Origin: an uncultured Oscillibacter sp.
GTDB lineage: Bacteria > Bacillota > Clostridia > Oscillospirales > Oscillospiraceae
Assembly (NCBI GenBank): GCA_947365245.1
Contig: CANAWG010000016.1
Span: 1-50,947, forward strand
Length of the DNA stretch: 50,947 bases
Direction of reading: 5' to 3'
Shown here in pieces: positions 7,489 to 15,722 of this stretch (within the stretch, counting starts at the first letter, position 1; the number at the start of each line of letters is the position of its first letter). The notes below the pieces were generated by a model. That model made no database searches. It saw only the letters and a list, made by a program, of their open reading frames with translations, and was not told the origin of the DNA. The position numbers were made by a program, and so were the translations under genes.

Positions 7489-7517
7489 TTGACGATATCG
7501 ACTTCAACATTTATGAT
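7489..7517 (+). promoter_or_regulatory. Sigma-A promoter for the ABC-transporter operon
   Basis: TTGACG (7489-7494) and TATGAT (7512-7517) are separated by 17 bp, and the start site would be near 7524. The operator-like palindrome at 7549-7561 lies just downstream, suited to a roadblock-type repressor. Confidence 0.85.
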
Positions 7518-7548
7518 AAAAGACAACCGGTGAATAGAGTTTGATTTC

Positions 7549-7561
7549 TGTTTACTAAAAA
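7549..7561. promoter_or_regulatory. LacI-type operator 2
   Basis: TGTTTACTAAAAA matches the reverse complement of operator 1 (TGTTTACTAAACA) at 12 of 13 positions. It lies about 25 bp after the predicted start site of the transporter operon, so one regulator probably controls both arms. Confidence 0.65.
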
Positions 7562-7614
7562 ACTAAACTCTTGAAGAATCCGGAACCACGCGCAGAAAAT
7601 TTAAGGAGGCAGTT

Positions 7615-8790
7615 ATGAAAAAGTTTCTTGCAATTGCACTTTCCCTATGCGCGGCCCTGAGCCTGCTGGCCGGCTGCGGCGGCGGACAGCAGGCGGCGGC
7701 CCCCAGCGGCGGCAATGCCGCGGGAGGGGACACCGGAGCGGCCGGCGGCGACTCTCCCTACGCGGGCCACACGCTGTATGTGGCCAACTGGCAGGGCTAC
7801 TGCTTCGACATGAACTACTGCAAAAAGGCTTTCGAGGACAAGTTCGACTGCAAGGTGGAGATGGTCTATTTTGACTCCTATGACGACCTGATGACGAATC
7901 TCCAGACCGGCGGCAACGCCACGATCGATGTGTGCAATCTTTCTCAGAACTACACCCAGTACTTCCACGATCAGGACCTCATCATGACGGTGGACCGGGC
8001 CAAGGTGCCCAACTATGAGGGCCTGGCCGACGCTTACAAGGATTTGGCGCCCTACGCGGTTGACGAGGATGGCAACGTGTTTGCCTATCCCTGGTGCTTC
8101 GGTGTGACCTCTCTGTGCTATAACCCCGAGAAAACCGGCGGCCCCGTCACCTCCTGGTCCGACCTCTATAAACCCGAGTACGCGGGCCATGTGTGCCTGT
8201 TCGGCGACTATGGCGACGGCATGATCATTGGCTCCCTGCTCAGCGGCCAGGATCCCGCCTATCCCGATGACGTGGACGTGAGCAAGGTGGCGGCGAAGCT
8301 CTCTGAGCTCAAGCCCCAGATTCTCTCTTTCTGGAGTTCCTACGATGACATCCTGATTCCCTGGAAAGCCGGCGAGTTCTGGGTGGGCAACATGTGGTCC
8401 GGCGCCTACGTCCAGCTGCTGAAAGAGGGCTATCCCATCGAGGTGGTCCATCCCGCGGAGGGCACCGTGGGCTATATCGACTGCTGTTGTGTGGTCAAGG
8501 GTACTGACGAGTTCGACCTGGCCTGCGAGTGGCTCAACTGGATGGAGAGCTATGAGCTCCAGTACACCATGGCCACCAGTGAGGGCACCGATTATCCTCC
8601 CAATGAAGGCGAGGTCTATATGACCTATCCTCCCGTCAATGAGAAGGTGCTCAACAACCTGACTGAGGACCAGAGAACCGCGCTCTACCTCAATCCCATG
8701 CCCACCAAGATCTGTATGCTTAACTATCTGACTGCCGATCAGAAAGACGCCTGGGTGGACTGCTGGGAGAACTTCAAGGCCTCCCGCTGA
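7615..8790 (+). CDS. ABC transporter substrate-binding lipoprotein (PotD-like)
   Basis: A 391-residue solute receptor. The lipobox LLAGC puts the lipidated cysteine at residue 21, followed by a Gly/Ala/Ser linker to ~50. The mature part begins LYVANWQGY and carries features of the polyamine/2-aminoethylphosphonate-type binding proteins (WCFGVTSLCYNPEK, SWSDLYKPEYAG, AGEFWVGNMWSGAY). It would hand its ligand to the two permeases that follow. The genes downstream are sugar and glycoside enzymes, not polyamine enzymes, so the ligand is more likely a sugar or N-glycoside than spermidine. This contrast between family and context is the main uncertainty. A terminator-like hairpin after the gene should make it more abundant than the permeases. 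Confidence 0.85.
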   Translation: MKKFLAIALSLCAALSLLAGCGGGQQAAAPSGGNAAGGDTGAAGGDSPYAGHTLYVANWQGYCFDMNYCKKAFEDKFDCKVEMVYFDSYDDLMTNLQTGGNATIDVCNLSQNYTQYFHDQDLIMTVDRAKVPNYEGLADAYKDLAPYAVDEDGNVFAYPWCFGVTSLCYNPEKTGGPVTSWSDLYKPEYAGHVCLFGDYGDGMIIGSLLSGQDPAYPDDVDVSKVAAKLSELKPQILSFWSSYDDILIPWKAGEFWVGNMWSGAYVQLLKEGYPIEVVHPAEGTVGYIDCCCVVKGTDEFDLACEWLNWMESYELQYTMATSEGTDYPPNEGEVYMTYPPVNEKVLNNLTEDQRTALYLNPMPTKICMLNYLTADQKDAWVDCWENFKASR

Positions 8791-8835
8791 GCACGGAGAT
8801 CAGCTGGGATCAAAGCCAAAGATGCGGCAATAGGA

Positions 8836-8878
8836 CGGGATGCCGCCGGGAGGGACCTTTCGGCGGCATCCCGATTTT
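8836..8878 (+). terminator. Attenuating hairpin between receptor and permease genes
   Basis: A perfect 13-bp stem (CGGGATGCCGCCG and complement) is followed by ATTTTG. Partial termination or mRNA stabilisation here would give excess receptor over permeases, a common arrangement in ABC importer operons. Confidence 0.65.
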
Positions 8879-8896
8879 GGGAATGGAGGCCTGATC

Positions 8897-9775
8897 ATGG
8901 ACAAAAATAAACGAAAGCTGGACTTTTGTCCCGGTTGTCTGTGGACGCTGCCCAGCGCCGCGATGCTGCTGTGTCTGACGATCGCACCGCTGGTCATGTT
9001 GCTGCTGTTCAGCTTTATGAACCGGAACATGTTCGCCGGACAGCCCTGGCCAGGCTGGACGATAAATAACCTGACCCGCATGATGGCGGCCCCGGTCTTT
9101 TGGAGGCTGCTGGGGAAGTCGCTCCTCATCGCGCTGCTGGTGACAGCGATTTGCATCCTCCTGGCCTATCCGGCGGCCTGGGCCATCGCTAAGGTGGTGA
9201 GCCCCAAGCGCCGCAGCCTCCTTATGATGGTGGTGATCATGCCTTTTTTCATCTCTCAGCTGCTGCTGATCTACGCTATGATCAACTTAATTCAAAGCGG
9301 CGGGCTGCTCATGACCATGCTCAGTGCCCTGGGGCTGGAGACCCGGTCGATCTTGTACACCAACGGGGCCACGGTCCTGGTGCTTGTCTATGAGTTCGTC
9401 CCGTACATGATTCTCTGCCTCTATTCGTCGCTGGAGGCCATCAGCGACAACGTCATCCAGGCATCCCACATCCTGGGCGCCAATTGGTTCAAGACTTTTA
9501 CCAATATTGTATTTCCCATGAGTGTGCCGGGGCTCCTCTCCGGGATCTTGCTGGTGTTTGTACCTACGGCGGGGACGTTTATGGAGCCGGACCTGGTGGG
9601 CGGCTCCAACGGCATGATGGTGGGATCCATGATCAACACACAGTATAAAGACAACCTGAACATGGGCTATGGTGCCATTCTCTCCTGTGTGCTGCTTATC
9701 GTGCTGTGCATCATCATGGCCATCGTGAGCTACGCCACGAAACAGGCGCAGAAGAGGATTGGGGGTGACATATAA
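8897..9775 (+). CDS. ABC transporter permease (PotB-like)
   Basis: A 292-residue integral membrane protein with about six hydrophobic segments, starting with an N-terminal one at ~20-40. The EAA-type loop that contacts the ATPase is visible near residues 195-220 (ASHILGANWFKTFTNIVFPMS, then VPGLLSG). The ATG at 8897 follows ATGGAGGCC; the frame is open upstream but would run into the hairpin at 8836-8878. Its stop codon shares one base with the next gene's start, indicating coupling to the second permease. Confidence 0.87.
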   Translation: MDKNKRKLDFCPGCLWTLPSAAMLLCLTIAPLVMLLLFSFMNRNMFAGQPWPGWTINNLTRMMAAPVFWRLLGKSLLIALLVTAICILLAYPAAWAIAKVVSPKRRSLLMMVVIMPFFISQLLLIYAMINLIQSGGLLMTMLSALGLETRSILYTNGATVLVLVYEFVPYMILCLYSSLEAISDNVIQASHILGANWFKTFTNIVFPMSVPGLLSGILLVFVPTAGTFMEPDLVGGSNGMMVGSMINTQYKDNLNMGYGAILSCVLLIVLCIIMAIVSYATKQAQKRIGGDI

Positions 9776-10596
9776 TGTCGAAAGGATTCAACCGCGTGAT
9801 GTTGGCGTGCCTGGTCCTGGTGCTGGCGTTCATGTATATCCCGGTGGTGGCAATTATCGGGATGTCTTTCAACGGCACTGCCTACGGCATGTTCCCCTAC
9901 GTCTTCACCACCAGGTGGTATCGGGTGCTCTTCACCACTTCCAACCTGCCTGCCGCCTGCTGGCTGAGCCTGCGCTTCTCTCTGTCGGTGGCCGTAACAG
10001 CGCTGGTGCTGGGTACGCTGACCTCTTTCGGCCTGCAGTATTGGTCCCCTAAATGGGCTAAGCGATTCAACTTCCTCATGCAGCTGCCCATCATCATTCC
10101 CTGGCTGGTGACGAGCGTATCGATCCTGCTGCTGGCCACTTTTGTGGGTTTTGGCCGCTCCTATCTCACCATGTTCCTGGGCAACCTGATGGTAGTGCTG
10201 CCATACGTGGTGCTGCTGGTGAACGGGCGGTTCCAGGAGATGGATCGGACGCCTGAGGCGGCGGCCCGGCTGCTGGGTGCTTCGCCGGCGCGGGTGTTTT
10301 TCGATGTCACGCTCCCCGGGATTGCGCCCGGCGTCATGGCAGGCGGCATCATGGCGCTGATTGTCTGCTTTAACAACTTCGTCCTGCAGTACTATCTGGC
10401 CCCTGTGGGGGTGAACACGCTGCCGGTGACGGTCTTCACCCGCATTAAGAGCGGGTATCAAGCAGACCTGAACGCCCTGTCCGCCATCATCATCCTGATC
10501 ACGATTGCACTCCTGGTTGCGATTTCCTGCATGGGATATTCCGCCGGATCTCTGTTCGGGATGTCTTCAAGTCTTAAGGACCAGAAAGGAGAATAG
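9775..10596 (+). CDS. ABC transporter permease (PotC-like)
   Basis: A 273-residue membrane protein, second subunit of the permease heterodimer. It has an N-terminal anchor (residues ~8-30), further hydrophobic segments, and the EAA loop EAAARLLGASPARVFFDVTL near residue 160-180. The family is that of polyamine-type importers; the substrate is uncertain, as for the receptor. It is followed by the ATPase gene after 3 bp. Confidence 0.87.
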   Translation: MSKGFNRVMLACLVLVLAFMYIPVVAIIGMSFNGTAYGMFPYVFTTRWYRVLFTTSNLPAACWLSLRFSLSVAVTALVLGTLTSFGLQYWSPKWAKRFNFLMQLPIIIPWLVTSVSILLLATFVGFGRSYLTMFLGNLMVVLPYVVLLVNGRFQEMDRTPEAAARLLGASPARVFFDVTLPGIAPGVMAGGIMALIVCFNNFVLQYYLAPVGVNTLPVTVFTRIKSGYQADLNALSAIIILITIALLVAISCMGYSAGSLFGMSSSLKDQKGE

Positions 10597-10599
10597 ACA

Positions 10600-11652
<1,053 letters not shown>

Positions 11653-11662
11653 GGAGAGATCT

Positions 11663-12880
11663 ATGAACAAGCACTATGAGACCGCGCGGCAGATTTACGC
11701 GGATTGGGGCGTCGACACGGAGGCGGCTTTGCGCCGGATGGACGAGATTCCCCTCTCCATCAACTGCTGGCAGCTGGATGATCTGACGGGACTGGAGGAC
11801 TTTGACGCCAAGCTCACCGGCGGGATCGCCGCCACCGGCAACGCCCCCGGCAAGCCCAGGAGCGTGGAGGAGTACTTCGACAGCCTGAACCGGATGCTGG
11901 AGCTGGTGCCCGGGGCCAAGCACCTGGCGCTGCACAGCGTCTACCCCCTGACAAACGGCGTGAAGGTGCCCCGGAACCAGCTGCGCCCCGAGCATTTCGC
12001 CCCGTGGGTGGACTACGCGCGGGAAAAGGGCATCGGCCTGGACTTCAACCCCACCTACTTCTCCCACCCCATGTCCGAGAGCGGCTGGACCCTCTCCAGC
12101 GCGGACGAGGGCGTGCGGGAGTTCTGGGTGGAGCACGGCATCGCCTGCCGCAGGATCGGCGCGTATTTCGGCCGGGAGCTGGGGGAGACCTGCGTCACCA
12201 ACCACTGGATCCCGGACGGCTCCAAGGACACCCGGGTGGATACCCTGGGCCCCCGGGAGCGGCTGATCGACTCCCTGAACCGCATCTTCGCCGAGCCCAT
12301 TGACCGCAGGTACAACGTGGACTCCGTGGAGGGCAAGGTCTTTGGCCTGGGGGTGGAGAGCTATACCGTCGGCTCCCACGAGTTTTACACCAACTACGCC
12401 CTCACCACGGGCAAGGCCATTGTCTGCATGGACACCGGCCACTACCATCCCACGGAGAGCGTGGCGGCGAAGCTCACGTCCTACCTGGCCTTTGGGCAGG
12501 AGATCATGATGCATCTGTCCCGCTGCGTGCGGTGGGACAGCGACCACGTGGCCATCGCCAACGAGGACACCGTGTCCATCATGCAGGAGCTCAAGCGCTG
12601 CAGGGGCTTTGACAAGGTGCACCTGGGGCTGGACTTCTTTGACGCCAGCATCGACCGCGTCGCGGCCTCCGTCATCGGCGCCCGCAGCGTGAAGAAAGCG
12701 CTGCTCACCGCGCTGCTGGAGCCCACGGAGCACCTTTTGAAAGCGGAGGCGGAGAACGACCTCACCCGCCGCCTGGCGCTGTTGGAGGAGTTCCGCTTCC
12801 TGCCTGCCGGCATCGTGTTCGAGGAGTACTGCGAGCGCCACAATATGCCCGGCGCTAACTGGCTGGAGACGCTGCGATGA
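11663..12880 (+). CDS. rhaA: L-rhamnose isomerase
   Basis: A 405-residue TIM-barrel aldose-ketose isomerase matching E. coli RhaA block by block: PLSINCWQLDDLTG, LTGGIAATGN.PGK, LALHSVYPL, GLDFNPTYFSHP, NHWIPDGSKD, ESYTVGSHEFY, LDTGH-like MDTGHYHPTE, VRWDSDHV and GLDFFDASIDR. Family members are manganese enzymes that act on L-rhamnose and also on L-lyxose and other rare aldoses. No rhamnulokinase or rhamnulose-1-phosphate aldolase is evident nearby. The L-xylulose kinase and two epimerases under the same regulator suggest its job here is L-lyxose to L-xylulose. The ATG at 11663 follows GAGGAGAG; an ATG at 11645 overlaps the previous gene and has no good ribosome site. Confidence 0.92.
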   Translation: MNKHYETARQIYADWGVDTEAALRRMDEIPLSINCWQLDDLTGLEDFDAKLTGGIAATGNAPGKPRSVEEYFDSLNRMLELVPGAKHLALHSVYPLTNGVKVPRNQLRPEHFAPWVDYAREKGIGLDFNPTYFSHPMSESGWTLSSADEGVREFWVEHGIACRRIGAYFGRELGETCVTNHWIPDGSKDTRVDTLGPRERLIDSLNRIFAEPIDRRYNVDSVEGKVFGLGVESYTVGSHEFYTNYALTTGKAIVCMDTGHYHPTESVAAKLTSYLAFGQEIMMHLSRCVRWDSDHVAIANEDTVSIMQELKRCRGFDKVHLGLDFFDASIDRVAASVIGARSVKKALLTALLEPTEHLLKAEAENDLTRRLALLEEFRFLPAGIVFEEYCERHNMPGANWLETLR

Positions 12881-13818
12881 GCGGTTTGCGCCGTCTGATC
12901 GTGGACACGGACACCGGCGCGGACGACGTCTGGGCCATCGTGGAGGCGCTCCGGGCCGAGGAAGTGGCGCGGGTGGAGGCGATCACCGTGGTCTGCGGCA
13001 ACCTGCCGCTGGACCTGTGCGTAAAAAACGCCATGCTGGCCGAGGATGCGGCGGCCGCCCAGTATCCCCCGGTGTACCGGGGGATGGAGCGGCCCATCCT
13101 GCGCAGGACGGCCTTTTACGCGGAAAACGTCCACGGGCGGGACGGACTGGGGGAGATGAACCTCCCCTGGCCGGACCGCCCCGTGGAGAAAAAGCACGCC
13201 GTACAGGCCATCATCGACACGGTGATGGCAAGTCCCGGGGAGATCGAGATTGCCACCTGCGGCCCGTTGACCAACCTGGCCATGGCGCTGCTGCTGGAGC
13301 CGCGTCTGGCGGAGAACGTGAAGCGGGTGTGGATCCTGGGCGGCTCCGCGGGGGGCCGCGGCAACATGACGCCCCTGGCGGAATATAACGTCTACACGGA
13401 TCCGGAGGCCGCCTCCATCGTGCTGAACGCGGGCATGGACACCGTGTGGATTCCCTGGGATACCTCCCGGGGGGAGACGGAGATCACCCCTGATGAGCTC
13501 AGACGGATGGAGCGCTGCGGCGACGGCGCCGCGGCGTTCTGCGCCCGGTGCGTCCGGACCATGCGGGCCTACCAGAAAGAGCGGCATGGCCGGGACTCCC
13601 TGGGCGTGATCGACAGTATGCTGATGACCGCCGCGCTGTATCCGGAGGTGATGGAGGGCCCGTTCCGGGCCGCCTGTGCCGTCGAGACGGCGCCGGGGGA
13701 TCGCCGCGGCCATTTCCGCATCGACCCCGCCGGGGACGCGGGCAACTGTACCGTGTGCCCCGGGATCAACGCCAAGCGCTACAAGGAGCGCCTGTTCGCG
13801 CTGCTGGGAGCCCTTTGA
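12877..13818 (+). CDS. Nucleoside hydrolase family protein
   Basis: A 313-residue member of the inosine-uridine nucleoside hydrolase family, which cleaves N-glycosidic bonds of ribonucleosides using a bound calcium ion. The N-terminal signature VDTDTGADD (residues 9-17), ATCGPLTNLA, ILGGS...GN.TPLAEYNVYTDPEAA and a C-terminal aspartate/histidine region are visible. It overlaps the rhamnose isomerase stop by 4 bp. In this operon it may release the sugar from an imported N-glycoside. The base and sugar specificity cannot be read from the sequence. Confidence 0.88.
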   Translation: MSGLRRLIVDTDTGADDVWAIVEALRAEEVARVEAITVVCGNLPLDLCVKNAMLAEDAAAAQYPPVYRGMERPILRRTAFYAENVHGRDGLGEMNLPWPDRPVEKKHAVQAIIDTVMASPGEIEIATCGPLTNLAMALLLEPRLAENVKRVWILGGSAGGRGNMTPLAEYNVYTDPEAASIVLNAGMDTVWIPWDTSRGETEITPDELRRMERCGDGAAAFCARCVRTMRAYQKERHGRDSLGVIDSMLMTAALYPEVMEGPFRAACAVETAPGDRRGHFRIDPAGDAGNCTVCPGINAKRYKERLFALLGAL

Positions 13819-13895
13819 GCGCCCAGGCGGCCCGGCAATGCGCTGAAAACGAAAGAAACCGGCGCCATGGCGTGCCGGCCTTGCAGGAGAGACGT

Positions 13896-15056
13896 ATGAA
13901 CGACTTTATGTATTATAACCCCGTCCGGGTGCACTTTGGCCGGGAGGCCATGGCGGAGCTGCCGGGGGAGCTTGAGAAATTTGGAAAAAATGTCCTGCTG
14001 CTCTACGGCGGCGGGAGCATTAAGCGCACCGGGCTGTACGACCGGATCCTGGCGGATCTGCGGGCGGCGGGGAAGAATGTGTTCGAGCTGCCCGGCGTCA
14101 TGCCCAATCCCCGGACGGAGAAAGTGTACGAGGGGATTGAGATCTGCAGGCGGGAGAAGATCGACCTGCTGCTGGCCGTGGGCGGGGGCAGCACCATTGA
14201 CTGCGCCAAGGCCGTCGCCGTGGGGGCCTGCACGGACAAGGATTTCTGGCAGGCCTTTTTCAAGGACTGGGAGACGGCGGAGGCCGCCATCCCCCTGGGC
14301 GTGGTGCTGACGCTGCCGGCCACCGGCAGCGAGCTGGACAAGTCCTCGGTCATCACCAACATGGCCGCCCACGAGAAGAACAGCTACGACAGCGAGCTGA
14401 CGTTCCCCCGCTTCGCGATTCTGGACCCCGCGCTGACCTATACGCTGCCGAAGGCGCAGATGGTCAACGGCATTGTGGACACCATCTCCCATCTCTACGA
14501 GCTGTATATCTCCCCGCCGGACGAGGAGTGCCTCACCGACGAGCTGGCGGAGGCGGCGCTGCGGACGGAGATCCGGGCCGCCCGGGCGGCGGCGGTCAAC
14601 CCGGAGGACTACGACGCCCGGGCCGACCTGATGTGGACCAGCAGCTTCGCGTTGTGCGGGATGCTGAACAACGGCAAGAAGACGGACTGGGCCAGCCACT
14701 GCATCGAGCACCCCATCTCCGCCCTCTATGACGTGGCCCACGGCGCGGGACTGGCGGTGGTTCACCCGGCCTATCTGGACTATATCTGCCTGGACGCGCT
14801 GCCCCGGCTCCGCCGTCTGGCGATACGGGTGTGGGACGTGGACGACGCCGGGATGACGGAGGAGGAGACCGCCCGGGAGGGCATCCGCCGGACCCGGGCG
14901 TTTTTCCGGGAGCTGGGGGCGCCGGCGACGCTGACAGAGCTGGGCGTGCCGGCGGAGAGCATCGGCCGGATCGCCGATCTGACGGACCTGGGGTGCTTCA
15001 GCTACCGGCGGCTCACCCGGGAGGACGTGGTGTCGATTTTGAAGACGGCTTTGTGA
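13896..15056 (+). CDS. Iron-containing alcohol dehydrogenase (BdhA/YqhD-like)
   Basis: A 386-residue group III alcohol dehydrogenase. The N-terminal Rossmann part contains LLLYGGGSIKRTGLYD and AVGGGSTIDCAKAVA; the metal-site histidines are in DTISHLYELYI, ASHCIEHPISALYDVAHGAGLAVV. It would reduce an aldehyde or ketone with NAD(P)H. In rhamnose-type pathways such enzymes reduce lactaldehyde, but no aldolase that makes lactaldehyde is next to it, so the substrate is open. The start is the ATG at 13896 after GCAGGAGAG. Confidence 0.88.
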   Translation: MNDFMYYNPVRVHFGREAMAELPGELEKFGKNVLLLYGGGSIKRTGLYDRILADLRAAGKNVFELPGVMPNPRTEKVYEGIEICRREKIDLLLAVGGGSTIDCAKAVAVGACTDKDFWQAFFKDWETAEAAIPLGVVLTLPATGSELDKSSVITNMAAHEKNSYDSELTFPRFAILDPALTYTLPKAQMVNGIVDTISHLYELYISPPDEECLTDELAEAALRTEIRAARAAAVNPEDYDARADLMWTSSFALCGMLNNGKKTDWASHCIEHPISALYDVAHGAGLAVVHPAYLDYICLDALPRLRRLAIRVWDVDDAGMTEEETAREGIRRTRAFFRELGAPATLTELGVPAESIGRIADLTDLGCFSYRRLTREDVVSILKTAL

Positions 15057-15068
15057 AGGAGCGGAACG

Positions 15069-15722
15069 ATGGAGATCATTTCTGTGCACGACAGGCGGTT
15101 TTCCGCCTACGGGCAGGTGCTGGAGGGGTTTGCCCTCCCGGAGATCATCCGCTGCCTGGAAGCGCGTGTTTCCATCCCGGCGGAGGGCACGGACTATGTG
15201 CCCTCCCTGCCGGAGCTGGAGGCGCTGCCGGCGGCCCGGGCCCTGCGGGACCGGGGCTTTGGCGGGCTGGATATTGAGATCGGCTGCTGCTGCGGACACA
15301 ATGACCGCCTGACCTGCCTGGAGTACCACCGCACCAGCGAGATCGACATTGCGGCAACGGATATGATACTGCTGTTGGCGAGACAGCCCCAGCTGGAGGA
15401 CTTCCGGCTGCACACCGAGTGTGTCCGGGCGTTTTTCGTACCCAGGGGGACGGCGGTGGAGCTCTTTGCCACCACGCTGCATTACGCCCCCTGCGGCGCC
15501 GCGGCGGGGGAGGGCTTTTGCATGGCCTGCGTCCTGCCCAGGGGGACCAACGAGGCGCGGCCGCAGACGGAGCGGGCCTCGCCGGAGGACCGGCTCCTGT
15601 GGGGCCGCAACAAGTGGGTGATCGCCGGAGAGGGGACGCCTGAGGCGGCTGCGGGGGCCTTTGTCGGCATCACGGGTTCTCCCGTCGTGCTGGACTACGG
15701 AGAGACCGGGGGAGAGAGATGA
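15069..15722 (+). CDS. DUF4867 family protein
   Basis: A 217-residue protein I recognise as the DUF4867 family: opening FSAYGQVLEG, then VPSLPELEALPAA, IEIGCCCGHNDRLTCLEYHRTSEI, FFVPRGTAVELFATTLHYAPC and VLPRGTN. The Gly/His/Glu-rich core looks like a cupin-type barrel, and EYH, E and H residues could hold a metal. The family recurs near rare-sugar genes, but I know of no established reaction. It is 12 bp after the alcohol dehydrogenase and overlaps the next gene by 4 bp, so it is an integral operon member. An epimerase, mutarotase or lyase role is speculation. Confidence 0.75.
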   Translation: MEIISVHDRRFSAYGQVLEGFALPEIIRCLEARVSIPAEGTDYVPSLPELEALPAARALRDRGFGGLDIEIGCCCGHNDRLTCLEYHRTSEIDIAATDMILLLARQPQLEDFRLHTECVRAFFVPRGTAVELFATTLHYAPCGAAAGEGFCMACVLPRGTNEARPQTERASPEDRLLWGRNKWVIAGEGTPEAAAGAFVGITGSPVVLDYGETGGER

